From Bradyrhizobium yuanmingense (GTDB taxonomy: Bacteria; Pseudomonadota; Alphaproteobacteria; Rhizobiales; Xanthobacteraceae), in the NCBI RefSeq assembly GCF_029167105.1, contig NZ_JARFML010000042.1, positions 1 through 64,000 on the forward strand: 64,000 bases of DNA, in the 5' to 3' direction. The position numbers and the translations under genes are program-made. Shown here in pieces: positions 36,826 to 46,178 of this stretch (its first letter is position 1; each line of letters starts with the position of its first letter). The notes beneath the pieces were generated by a model, which saw nothing but the letters and a program-made list of their open reading frames with translations, had not been told where the DNA came from and searched no databases.

Positions 36826-37203
36826 TGAAAGAATCATGCGGACGGCCGGGCTAGGTACCGCTAAAAGACTCGCCAAATCCTGGGTTTGGCGGCAAAAACA
36901 GGGTTAATCGAGGCTTAACGGTCTTGTAGCACTTTGGCCCAGAGGCGGCCGCAGGCATAACAGACGCGTCAGGAATGAATCCGCGCAATCGCTGTTGGCA
37001 CTACACCTGCATCCGCCGCGACAAAGAGGCTGACGAAGCGTTAGGCAATTCCGGCGAGAGAGAGTTGGGGGTGGCGAGAGGTTTGTGCGCCGCCCTTTCC
37101 GTGTCGAGAGCTGCCGAAGCGAGAGCGTCGAGCAACAGGTTCATGTGAATTCAAGCGAAGGCGCGGGCATGCGTCTCGCATGAAGCGCGTTTAGGAGCAA
37201 TGG
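36826..37203. other. intergenic region between dnaG and rpoD
   Basis: 378 bases without a gene. It must hold the rpoD promoter or promoters. I see no confident -35/-10 pair and no clear hairpin. AGGAG lies at 37193-37197, serving the rpoD ATG. Confidence 0.5.
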
Positions 37204-39339
<2,136 letters not shown>

Positions 39340-39358
39340 TCCGATATCAATCAGAACG

Positions 39359-39389
39359 AAAACGGCGGGCCAACAGCCCGCCGTTTTTC
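39359..39389 (+). terminator. rpoD terminator
   Basis: AAAACGGCGGGC-CAACA-GCCCGCCGTTTTT, 19 bases after the rpoD stop: a textbook hairpin with a U tract. Confidence 0.85.
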
Positions 39390-39409
39390 TTTGACCCGGC
39401 TCTCGCCCC

Positions 39410-39445
39410 GTCATTGCGAGGAGCGCTTGCGACGAAGCAATCCAG
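39410..39445. repeat. half-element of the TCATTGCGAG repeat family
   Basis: GTCATTGCGAGGAGCGCTTGC...AAGCAATCCAG matches the left half of the element at 13841. The matching right half is not adjacent; a right half of the same family is at 40258. Confidence 0.7.
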
Positions 39446-39614
39446 GCTGCAGTTTGTACTCACCAGGCGATTGCCCGACCCATGTCCGCTTCTATTCCTA
39501 CAGCAGCAAAAGAGCGGACGGTGCCCGACTTCCGAGATGGGCCCACCAGCAGACTTAAACGGTCTGCAAACCTTGTTCCTGGCGAGGCGCGAACATAGGC
39601 GACGTTGTGTTACC

Positions 39615-39890
39615 ATGGTGAGCATGTTTCGCTTCAGAATCCCTCCCACCGTTCTGCTCGTCCTTATTGTCGGGGGAGCGTCCTGCATTTTCGTGTTTTT
39701 CGGCCTCCATCTACTGATCGCGCTGATTGCGTTGAACCTGGCTTGCCGGCTGTTGGCCCCGATCGCGAGGCGGCGCGGATGGGGCGCTGAAGGGCGGCTC
39801 ACGAGATATCTCAGTCGTCCCCGGATCGAAGACGAAAGCCGCAGAGCCATTAGGCGCGAGAGCGTACGTACCCTGAAGGAAGAGGGATGA
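39615..39890 (+). CDS. small membrane protein, first of a coupled pair
   Basis: A 91-residue protein with two close hydrophobic stretches (TVLLVLIVGGASCIFVFFGL and LLIALIALNLACRLLAPIA) and a basic C-terminal tail (RYLSRPRIEDESRRAIRRES). Start is the ATG of MVSMFRFR; no strong ribosome site, and the Met three codons later is possible. Its stop overlaps the start of the next gene by 4 bases. No known family. Confidence 0.55.
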   Translation: MVSMFRFRIPPTVLLVLIVGGASCIFVFFGLHLLIALIALNLACRLLAPIARRRGWGAEGRLTRYLSRPRIEDESRRAIRRESVRTLKEEG

Positions 39891-40174
39891 CTGTTTCGGA
39901 GGAAGTCCGGGTTTGGCGGCTTCGAGTGCGCTGCTTTACGGTTGCTGGAGCTGTATGCCTCGCCTTGATTTTCTCACTGAAGATTCTCGATTCAACCGAG
40001 TTCGCGAAAATCTTCATGGGTCCCTTTATTCTGCTTCTCATCTTCCTTTGGCTGTGCGGGCTATATTGCACCTACCGGTATTGGAAAGATTTTAGAGAAG
40101 ATGAAATACGGCGCGGCGGATCAGCGGAAACCGCTCGCGCAAAATGGCATAAACTGCACCCGCCCCCTGGCTAG
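39887..40174 (+). CDS. small membrane protein, second of a coupled pair
   Basis: A 95-residue protein with two hydrophobic spans (FTVAGAVCLALIFSLKIL and IFMGPFILLLIFLWLCGLY), a polar tail rich in charged residues and ending HPPPG. Start ATG overlaps the previous stop (ATGA), and AAGGAAGAGGG precedes it closely, a strong ribosome site. Coupling implies joint function in the membrane; the function is not known. Confidence 0.6.
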   Translation: MTVSEEVRVWRLRVRCFTVAGAVCLALIFSLKILDSTEFAKIFMGPFILLLIFLWLCGLYCTYRYWKDFREDEIRRGGSAETARAKWHKLHPPPG

Positions 40175-40257
40175 ATGCTGGTGGGCCGCTTTGGGTCAAA
40201 ATGCGAAGAACTCAAGTTGGCAAATCAGGTCTGCTCTGCCCATCCTACAGACGCATC

Positions 40258-40287
40258 TCTGGATTGCTTCGCTGCGCTCGCAATGAC
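40258..40287. repeat. half-element of the TCATTGCGAG repeat family
   Basis: TCTGGATTGCTTCGCTGCGCTCGCAATGAC matches the right half of the element at 13841. Confidence 0.7.
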
Positions 40288-40304
40288 GGGGATGGGGCCG
40301 AAGC

Positions 40305-40455
40305 CTACTTCTTCTTCGTGCTACCCTTTGAATCCGCTCGATCTGCAGGCGCCGGCCTCCCGCTCTTTTCCGCGACTCGCGATCCTGCTCCCCAATGAAG
40401 CTGCGCGCGGGCTCGTCGCCGTCGAAGCTGCCGCGCAATTCGGCGGGCCTGGGTC
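40305..40455 (-). pseudogene. decayed copy of the 78-residue gene at 40950
   Basis: Reading the minus strand gives AELRGSFDGDEPARSFIGEQDRES and RLQIERIQRVA, clearly homologous to PAELLGGLDGDEPARGFIMEQDREI and ALEIKRIERVG of the intact gene 0.6 kb away. The 5' part is missing and the frame differs by small indels. The two copies share TACTTCTTCTTCG at the stop-codon end. Confidence 0.75.
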
Positions 40456-40552
40456 GGATTGCCCTTCCTTGTGGCCTTGTAACGCCATCTTCAGCCATAG
40501 GTGCTTATCCGGCTTTCTCTCGGACTATTCTTCCGACGAGAAATGCGCATCG

Positions 40553-40930
40553 ATGCCACCCCACCTCACCGTCTACTACAACACCCGCTGCCCCGTCTGC
40601 GACGCCGGCACCGACTGGCAACGCAACAAGCTGCTCGCGCTGGTGCGTGCGGGCACGGTCGAGTTCAGGGACATCAACGAGCAGCCGGACGCGCTGGCGC
40701 ACTTCGGCGCCTCGCTCGACGACATCAGGCGCCGACTTCATGCGACCGATGAGGCCGGCCGGCTCATCGTCGGTGCGGATGTCGCGATTGCGCTCTGGCG
40801 GCTGACGCCGGAGCAGGGGTGGCTTGCGACGCTGTTCGGCAATCGCGTGGCGCTGCCGGTCACGCGGTTTGTCTACGACCGGTTTGCCGATCTGCTGTTT
40901 GCCTGGAATGGATGGAGCGGGCGCTGGTGA
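40553..40930 (+). CDS. DCC-family thiol-disulfide oxidoreductase-like protein (DUF393)
   Basis: A 125-residue protein started at MPPHLTVYYNTRCPVC. The CPVC motif near residue 14 is the DxxCxxC/CxxC pattern of the DCC family; the following FRDINEQPDALAHFGASL and VGADVAIALWRLTPEQGW fit its short thioredoxin-like fold. It may act in disulfide exchange, but activity is unproven for most members. It is convergent with the 78-residue gene at 19 bases. Confidence 0.75.
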   Translation: MPPHLTVYYNTRCPVCDAGTDWQRNKLLALVRAGTVEFRDINEQPDALAHFGASLDDIRRRLHATDEAGRLIVGADVAIALWRLTPEQGWLATLFGNRVALPVTRFVYDRFADLLFAWNGWSGRW

Positions 40931-40949
40931 GCGCCTGCCTGTGCCGCTC

Positions 40950-41186
40950 CTACTTCTTCTTCGCCCCCACCCGCTCGATCCGCTTGATCTCCAGCGCCGG
41001 CTTGCCGCTCTTTTCCGCGATCTCGCGGTCCTGCTCCATGATGAAGCCGCGGGCGGGTTCGTCGCCGTCGAGGCCGCCGAGCAGCTCGGCCGGCACGCGG
41101 CGGTTGGAGCGTTGGGAATCGTCTTCGTAGACGACGTTGAAGAAGGCGAATTCGCCTTTGGGGTTGGTTCCGGGTTTCTTGGCCAT
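40950..41186 (-). CDS. 78-residue conserved-looking protein of unknown function
   Basis: Started at MAKKPGTNPKGEFAFFNVVY. The protein has FNVVYEDDSQRSNRRVPAELL and GLDGDEPARGFIMEQDREIAE, and ends in a Lys-rich tail (VGAKKK). It is charged, with no membrane span. A broken copy of its 3' two thirds lies at 40305, which shows that the sequence family existed as a gene and was duplicated. No domain recognised. Confidence 0.65.
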   Translation of the reverse strand: MAKKPGTNPKGEFAFFNVVYEDDSQRSNRRVPAELLGGLDGDEPARGFIMEQDREIAEKSGKPALEIKRIERVGAKKK

Positions 41187-41254
41187 GGGCGGCTTGTCCA
41201 CGATCAGGACGCCGCAGTCAAATGACTTTCGGGACCGTTGCCAGGCCCTTCAAT

Positions 41255-41281
41255 AAACGGCGGGCCGTAAGCCCGCCGTTT
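41255..41281. terminator. bidirectional hairpin
   Basis: AAACGGCGGGC-CGTAA-GCCCGCCGTTT forms an 11-bp stem, very like the rpoD terminator stem. It could end minus-strand transcripts entering from the 41653 gene. Confidence 0.55.
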
Positions 41282-41551
41282 ATCGCTTCAGCGTCGCCCG
41301 GGGCTGGCAGGGGCGACAACCTGAGATAGAAGGCTATCGCTTGCGCTCTGCGATGGCAAGGCAAATCGTCGCGCGACGATGTCGCAGCCGGCGCATCAGC
41401 TATGCAGCTGATGGTCCTCGCGAGGTCCCGCAATTTCGAAAATCAGATGCTTCGGATCGTCGAAGTACTTTGTTCATCTTGCTCGCTCTCGCGACGCAGC
41501 GAGCGCGCGGTCGTCCACGTCTGGAGTCTTGCGATGTTGCCACTATAGCAC
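41282..41551. other. stretch without a recognisable gene
   Basis: About 270 bases containing ATCAGCTATGCAGCTGAT-like and other short inverted sequence but no convincing coding frame. It is followed by copy 2 of the dispersed element. Confidence 0.45.
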
Positions 41552-41639
41552 TGTTTTGCCCGACGGTCAATGTTGTTTCGGAAAAATAGCAGAGGCGAAT
41601 CGCCACCCGCTTGACGTCTACTGTGCATGGGGTTGTTTT
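41552..41639 (+). repeat. dispersed ~90-100 bp element, copy 2
   Basis: Begins TGTTTTGCCCGACG and ends CTACTGTGCATGGGGTTGTTTT, as at 7240-7336. Both copies have the same orientation relative to the window. Confidence 0.7.
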
Positions 41640-41652
41640 TGCGGTTTTTGTT

Positions 41653-42024
41653 TCAGCGCCGACGCGCACGCTTCGCGCTGCGCTCCTTAATCTGGCCGGC
41701 GGTGTGCACCTCCTGCACGGCGAGGCGAGATCCGCGCCCGCCGCCTTTGTCGCTGCGCTCTTTCCGTCCCTGCGCCATGATCGCGCTGCCCATCGCGGCC
41801 GAGCCGAAGGTGATGAGGAAGGCGGCGAGCAGCAGCACGAGCGCAATGCCGGGCGTGCGGTCGGCGAAGATCAGCTCGCGCAGATGTCCGGGGTTGAGCC
41901 AGAGCAGGCCGCCGACCAGGAGCATTGCGGCGCAGGCGCCGATTGCGAGGTTGATGGCGAGCAGGCGAAACAGCGGGATGCGCAGGAGCGAGCGGGTTGA
42001 TTGAGACTGCTGGCGGGAGGGCAT
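41653..42024 (-). CDS. two-span membrane protein with basic tail
   Basis: A 123-residue protein: a polar N-terminus (MPSRQQSQSTRSLLRI), two hydrophobic helices (INLAIGACAAMLLVGGLLWL, and IALVLLLAAFLITFGSAAMG), then a highly basic tail (GRKERSDKGGGRGSR, ERSAKRARRR). GGAGG lies about 12 bases before the ATG. It is 16 bases behind the 168-residue gene, so the two share an operon. No known family. Confidence 0.65.
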   Translation of the reverse strand: MPSRQQSQSTRSLLRIPLFRLLAINLAIGACAAMLLVGGLLWLNPGHLRELIFADRTPGIALVLLLAAFLITFGSAAMGSAIMAQGRKERSDKGGGRGSRLAVQEVHTAGQIKERSAKRARRR

Positions 42025-42040
42025 GGCGGTGTCGCCTCCT

Positions 42041-42547
42041 TCACGCCGCCGGCGCGGCGCGCGCGGCCTGCTGCCGCTCCATCATGGTCTGCCACAGCGT
42101 CGCGATGCTCGCTTGCGTCTGCGGCGCGATCAGGCAATGGCCCTCATTGTCGAAGCCGCAGAACCGCACGGACGCGTCCTTCTTCACCTCGGTCAGGGCC
42201 TGGTTGATCATTTCGAGACACGTCATGACCTCGCCGACGTCTTGCAGGCGGGTGTGATGCAGGATGTCCATCAGGCGGAACGTCATCACCGCGGGGCGGC
42301 CGAAGCTGATGCCGGGGCGGCCGAGCTCGAACAGCACGTTGACGGCAGGAAACACCCCGCGGATGTGCTCGAGCACGCCGGCCATGTCCTCCACGCTGCA
42401 GGCGACGAGGTGGGGGACTTGCGGCGGCGCGGCCGTCGGCGTCGGCGCCGCAAGGCCGAGTGCGGCGATCACCTCCTGCTCGATCCATTGCCGCACCGGG
42501 GCGGGCGCATTGCGAATCTGCTCGGCGGTCAAGGTAATTCCGGTCAT
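42041..42547 (-). CDS. 168-residue cytoplasmic protein of unknown function
   Basis: Started at MTGITLTAEQIRNAPAPVRQ behind AGGAG. The protein continues IEQEVIAALGL, a Pro/Ala linker, CSVEDMAGVLEHIRGVFPAV, FGRPAVMTFRLMDILHHTRL and CLEMINQALTEVKKDASVRF, and ends in an Ala-rich stretch. It is soluble and alpha-helical in appearance. No domain name comes to mind. First gene of a pair with the downstream membrane protein. Confidence 0.65.
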   Translation of the reverse strand: MTGITLTAEQIRNAPAPVRQWIEQEVIAALGLAAPTPTAAPPQVPHLVACSVEDMAGVLEHIRGVFPAVNVLFELGRPGISFGRPAVMTFRLMDILHHTRLQDVGEVMTCLEMINQALTEVKKDASVRFCGFDNEGHCLIAPQTQASIATLWQTMMERQQAARAAPAA

Positions 42548-42694
42548 GTCCGGTTCTCCTGCTCGGCCCAGTCTAGAAAGCACGGCGTGAGACGTTTTGA
42601 TGCGGATCAAGCGCCGCGCTTTGACGCTTGCGGCGTTCCCGGGCATGATCCCGCGCGCTGCTTCGCACTGGGATTCTCTGGGGGATTGCTCCAC

Positions 42695-43501
42695 ATGCTG
42701 AGACCGCTTCTCGCCGCCGCCTTCGTCGTGTCTCTGGCTGGCGGGGCAGCGCAGGCCGCCCGCTGCGGCGGCGACTTCAACAGCTTCATCGCCACCATGG
42801 CGCAGGAGGCGCAGGCCGCCGGCGTCTCGGCCAGCGTCACCCATGCGGCGCTCGGGGGCGTTGCGCCCGACCCCGCGGTTCTCGCCTTCGACCGGCGCCA
42901 GCGTTACACCTTCAACAAGACCTTCGAGCAGTACGTCTCGACCCGCGTCGGCCCCGGCCGCATCAATGGCGGGCGCGCGATGCTGCAGCGGCATGCCGCG
43001 CTGCTGTCGCGCATCGAGCAGAAGTTTGGCGTGGCCCGCTACATCCTGGTTGCGATCTGGGGGCTGGAGAGCGATTTCGGCAAGGGCGACACCGGCAAGC
43101 TGCCGGTGGTCCGCACGCTGGCGACGCTCGCGCATGATTGCCGCCGCACCGATCTGTTCCAGGGCGAGCTGCTGGCCGCGCTCAAGATCGTGCAGCGCGG
43201 CGACCTGCAGCTGCGCGACATGATCGGCGCCTTTGCCGGCGAGATCGGCCAGACCCAGTTCCTGCCGTCGTCCTACATCAAGTACGGCGTCGATTTCGAC
43301 GGCGACGGCCATGTCGACCTCCGCCACAGCATCCCCGACGTGCTCGCCTCGACCGCGAACCTCCTGCATACGAGCGGCTTCAAGATGGGCCAGCCCTACG
43401 GCGAGGGCACGCCGAACTTCGAGGCGATGCGCGAGTGGAACAGGGCCGTGGTCTATCGCAAGACCATCGGCTATTTCGCGGACCGGCTGATGGGGCAGTG
43501 A
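42695..43501 (+). CDS. MltB-type lytic murein transglycosylase
   Basis: A 268-residue periplasmic enzyme with a signal peptide (MLRPLLAAAFVVSLAGGAAQA). The SLT_2/MltB domain has the catalytic Glu in AIWGLESDFGKG (near residue 127), then FAGEIGQTQFLPSSYIKYGVDFDGDGHVDL and the typical DVLASTANLL. It cleaves peptidoglycan glycans to 1,6-anhydro products. The family's C-terminal peptidoglycan-binding domain is absent, so this is the short form. The ribosome site is weak (GGGGG). Confidence 0.87.
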   Translation: MLRPLLAAAFVVSLAGGAAQAARCGGDFNSFIATMAQEAQAAGVSASVTHAALGGVAPDPAVLAFDRRQRYTFNKTFEQYVSTRVGPGRINGGRAMLQRHAALLSRIEQKFGVARYILVAIWGLESDFGKGDTGKLPVVRTLATLAHDCRRTDLFQGELLAALKIVQRGDLQLRDMIGAFAGEIGQTQFLPSSYIKYGVDFDGDGHVDLRHSIPDVLASTANLLHTSGFKMGQPYGEGTPNFEAMREWNRAVVYRKTIGYFADRLMGQ

Positions 43502-43502
43502 C

Positions 43503-43531
43503 TTCACCCTCCCCCTCCAGGGGAGGGTGAA
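43503..43531. terminator. hairpin between convergent genes
   Basis: TTCACCCTCCCC and GGGGAGGGTGAA form a 12-bp stem with a six-base loop, starting 2 bases past the transglycosylase stop. There is no U run; it may work for both convergent genes. Confidence 0.55.
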
Positions 43532-43544
43532 GCGCCACGCTCGT

Positions 43545-44375
43545 TCACGTCCCCTTCGCCATCTTCTCCAGCCGCCGCTGCAGCGGCGCCCAATAGGTTG
43601 CCGGGCGGAAGCGCTGCAAGAGGTCCATGAAGCGGGCGTCGTTGCCGATCAGGATGCGCGGCTCGTTGCGCTCGATGCCCCTGATGATGCGCAGTGCCGC
43701 GTCCTTCGGCGAGGTCTTCGCCGCGTTCTCGAACCGTTCGATCGATTGCGCGCGGCGGGCATTGTCGGTGACACCGACGCCCGTGCGGGCGTTGCGCGCG
43801 ATCGCGGTGGCGATGCCGCCGGGATGCACGACCGACAGCTTCACCGGGCTGCCCGCGACGCTGAGCTCGTGCCGCACGCTCTCCGAGAAGCCGCGCACCG
43901 CGAACTTCGCCGCGGCATAGGCCGATTGGCCCGGCGGGGCGATGATGCCGAAGATCGAGGAGAGGTTGACGATGTGCGCCTCGCTCATCGTCTTCAGGTG
44001 CGGCAGGAAGGCGCGTGTGCCGTGCACCACGCCCCAGAAATTGATGTCGAACAGCCAGTCCATCTGGGCCTGGTCGATCTCCTCGAACGTGCCCATCAGC
44101 GCAACGCCGGCATTGTTGACGACGATGCCGAGGGAAGGATGCGCGGCGATGGCCTCGCTTGCGAACTGCGCGATGTCGCCGGCCTCGCCGACGTCGACGC
44201 GATGCAGGCTGACCTTGCGCGTTGTTCCGATCTCCGCCGCGAGCGCCTTCAATCCGCCCTCGTCGCGATCGGCCAGCGCGAGGTCGCAGCCGCGCTGGGC
44301 GAGCTCGACCGCCAGCGCCCGGCCGATGCCGCTCGCGGCTCCCGTGATGGCGGCAGCGCCCCGAATCGTCGTCAT
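43545..44375 (-). CDS. short-chain dehydrogenase/reductase
   Basis: A 276-residue SDR. The nucleotide site is AAITGAASGIGRALA (TGxxxGIG), with acidic ALADRDEGG favouring NAD, then VVNNAGVALMG (NNAG). The catalytic triad lies in IVNLSSIFGIIAPPGQSAYAAAKFAV (Ser, Tyr-x3-Lys). VVHPGGIATAIAR follows. The substrate is unknown. GGGGGG precedes the ATG. It is divergent from the receiver-domain gene. Confidence 0.86.
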   Translation of the reverse strand: MTTIRGAAAITGAASGIGRALAVELAQRGCDLALADRDEGGLKALAAEIGTTRKVSLHRVDVGEAGDIAQFASEAIAAHPSLGIVVNNAGVALMGTFEEIDQAQMDWLFDINFWGVVHGTRAFLPHLKTMSEAHIVNLSSIFGIIAPPGQSAYAAAKFAVRGFSESVRHELSVAGSPVKLSVVHPGGIATAIARNARTGVGVTDNARRAQSIERFENAAKTSPKDAALRIIRGIERNEPRILIGNDARFMDLLQRFRPATYWAPLQRRLEKMAKGT

Positions 44376-44432
44376 GAATTCCCCCCGTCAAGTCCCCGAC
44401 GATGGAACTATGAATTACTTTTTTTTGAAATG

Positions 44433-44460
44433 AAACCGAACCCTGGCCGGCTTCGGTTTT
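44433..44460. terminator. hairpin in the sdr/receiver intergenic region
   Basis: AAACCGAA and TTCGGTTT form an 8-bp stem followed by T residues on the plus strand, 38 bases before the receiver gene start. It could attenuate the receiver gene or end antisense RNA. Confidence 0.4.
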
Positions 44461-44498
44461 TAACATTCGTTATGGATGCAATGCATTGGGAGCCGCCG

Positions 44499-44873
44499 AT
44501 GGGACAAGCGACGCCATTACGCGCGACAGCGCTGATCGTTGAAGACGACGCCATGCAGCGGGAGATGCTTTGCGTCCTGCTGGAGGAGAGCGGCTACCAA
44601 GTCATCCAGTGCGAAAGCGCCGAGGCCGCCGAACGCGTCCTCGACAAGAACGCCGGCGCCCTCTGTCTGATGTTGACCGACGTCCAGCTTGCCGGCCGCA
44701 TGGACGGCGTCGAGCTCGCGCATGTCGCCAAGCACCGCAATCCCAAGCTCGACGTCGTCGTCACCTCGGGCCGCCCCTTGAAGCAGGCCTTGCCCGACGG
44801 CGCCAAATTCTGGGCCAAGCCCTGGGCGCCGCTCGACGTGCTGCGCGAGGCCGAGATCGCTCAGCTGTCCTGA
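44499..44873 (+). CDS. stand-alone CheY-like receiver protein
   Basis: A 124-residue receiver domain. I start at the ATG 7 bases after GGGAG; earlier in-frame ATGs at 44430 and 44472 are possible. The acidic pair is in LIVEDDAMQREML, the phospho-acceptor Asp in LMLTDVQLAGRMDG, Ser in VVTSGRP and Lys in KFWAKPWAPLD. No output domain, so it relays phosphate or acts by protein contact. No kinase is next to it. Confidence 0.85.
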   Translation: MGQATPLRATALIVEDDAMQREMLCVLLEESGYQVIQCESAEAAERVLDKNAGALCLMLTDVQLAGRMDGVELAHVAKHRNPKLDVVVTSGRPLKQALPDGAKFWAKPWAPLDVLREAEIAQLS

Positions 44874-44917
44874 CGCGCCCGCTTTCTCGCGGCGCCCTGC
44901 GGTGATAAGGTCGGCCG

Positions 44918-45529
44918 ATGACCTGGTCTTTCCTGCTCACCTCGCTCATCGTCGTCGCTTCCCCCGGCACCGGCGTGCTCTACACGCTGGCCGCGGCGCT
45001 GACCCGCGGCTCGCGCGCCAGCGTGGCGGCCGCCTTCGGCTGCACGCTCGGCATCGTGCCGCACATGGCGGCGGCGATGCTCGGTCTTGCCGCCGTGCTC
45101 CACACCAGCGCGCTCGCCTTCGCCGCGCTGAAATGGTGCGGCGTCGCCTATCTGCTCTATATGTCCTGGCAGGCGCTGCGTGAGACCGGGGCGCTGGCGG
45201 TTGGGGGCGAGATCAGGGAAAGATCGAGCAGCCGCGTCGTCGTCACCGGCTTCCTGATCAACATCCTCAACCCAAAACTGTCGATCTTCTTCCTCGCCTT
45301 CCTGCCGCAATTCATCGCGGCGGACGAGGCCCATGTGCTGGCGCGCATGCTGGAATTGAGCGGCGCCTTCATGGCGATGACCTTCGCGGTGTTCGTCCTC
45401 TACGGCGTCTGCGCCGCCGCGGTGCGCGAGCGGGTCATCTCCCGCCCGGTCGTCATGGCCTGGCTGCGCCGCTCCTTTGCCGCCGGCTTCGCCGCGCTCG
45501 GCGCCAAGCTGGCGTTGTCGGAGCGGTAG
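44918..45529 (+). CDS. LysE-family exporter (second paralogue)
   Basis: A 203-residue membrane protein with LysE features: LIVVASPGTGVLYTLAAALTRG, CGVAYLLYMSWQAL, and GFLINILNPKLSIFFLAFLPQF. It likely exports amino acids or similar solutes. It is 44 bases downstream of the receiver gene and may be co-transcribed. It differs from the copy at 32101 by lacking the proline loop. Confidence 0.84.
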   Translation: MTWSFLLTSLIVVASPGTGVLYTLAAALTRGSRASVAAAFGCTLGIVPHMAAAMLGLAAVLHTSALAFAALKWCGVAYLLYMSWQALRETGALAVGGEIRERSSSRVVVTGFLINILNPKLSIFFLAFLPQFIAADEAHVLARMLELSGAFMAMTFAVFVLYGVCAAAVRERVISRPVVMAWLRRSFAAGFAALGAKLALSER

Positions 45530-45554
45530 GTCTTCGTCACCTCTCGAAAGGTCT

Positions 45555-45574
45555 CGTCATGCCCGGGCATGACG
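45555..45574. repeat. 20-bp perfect palindrome
   Basis: CGTCATGCCCGGGCATGACG is a perfect palindrome, likely a minimal remnant of the TCATGCCCGGG-type intergenic repeat. Confidence 0.65.
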
Positions 45575-45610
45575 CTGTCAGAGCGGGTACGTCTCGAACA
45601 TTCGCGCAAT

Positions 45611-45633
45611 AAAAAAGCGGGCCTTGCGCCCGC
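45611..45633 (-). terminator. terminator of the Lys/Ala peptide gene
   Basis: On the minus strand GCGGGC-GCAAG-GCCCGC is followed by six U residues, 65 bases past the peptide stop. Confidence 0.75.
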
Positions 45634-45698
45634 CACCTTCGATCGACCCGACGCCCGGGCGGAGCTCGCTCCACCCGGGCAAAGAAACAGAAGCCTCG

Positions 45699-45767
45699 TT
45701 ACTTCTTCTTCGCCTTCTTGGCCTTTTTCGCCTTCTTCTTCGCCGCCTTCTTCGCTTTCTTAGCCAT
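45699..45767 (-). CDS. 22-residue Lys/Ala-only basic peptide
   Basis: After Met, the peptide contains only Lys and Ala (opening MAKKAKKAAKKK; 15 Lys and 6 Ala). GAGAGGA lies 5 bases before the ATG, and a terminator follows on the same strand, which argues for a real gene. The composition resembles the tail of histone H1-like or HU-tail proteins, so nucleic acid binding is plausible. No membrane or signal features. Confidence 0.55.
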   Translation of the reverse strand: MAKKAKKAAKKKAKKAKKAKKK

Positions 45768-46178
45768 AGTATCCTCTCAAGGGTTAATGGTGGAACGCGA
45801 CACGAGGGTGCTCGGCGGAGGGCCAGCCTCGCAACATCCTCGACGACAAACTCAGCAGATTCGGAGCCGGCTGCCCCGCGCCGTCACATCCGTGTCATCC
45901 TGTTATCCACAGCTCAGATGCATTTTCGGGTGATTTTGCCGCGCGAATCCGCTTCGCGGGCCTGCGGGCACGGCGCTCGTGCTTGCCGGGGCTGGCTTAA
46001 CGAAGCCGAAATTCTTCGCCGGATTCATCAATCCAAAACCAATGCCCGAGATTACGCGATTGCGGTGAGACTCCATTAAGCGTGCCGCGTGCATGATGGT
46101 CCGCAAGAACACGGGGGCGGGTATGTACGGGCAATTGCCGAGCGGAGAGGGCGGGACCATGCGCGTCCCGCAGTCGCC
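45768..46178. other. intergenic stretch with a lone DnaA-box match
   Basis: About 410 bases. It contains TTATCCACA at 45903-45911, a perfect DnaA-box consensus, but no cluster of boxes or AT-rich unwinding tract. Promoters for the flanking genes must be here; none is clear. Confidence 0.45.

Noticed and set aside
45903-45911. Perfect DnaA-box match TTATCCACA
   Set aside because: A single box without neighbours, AT-rich unwinding tract or typical oriC genes; not enough for an origin.
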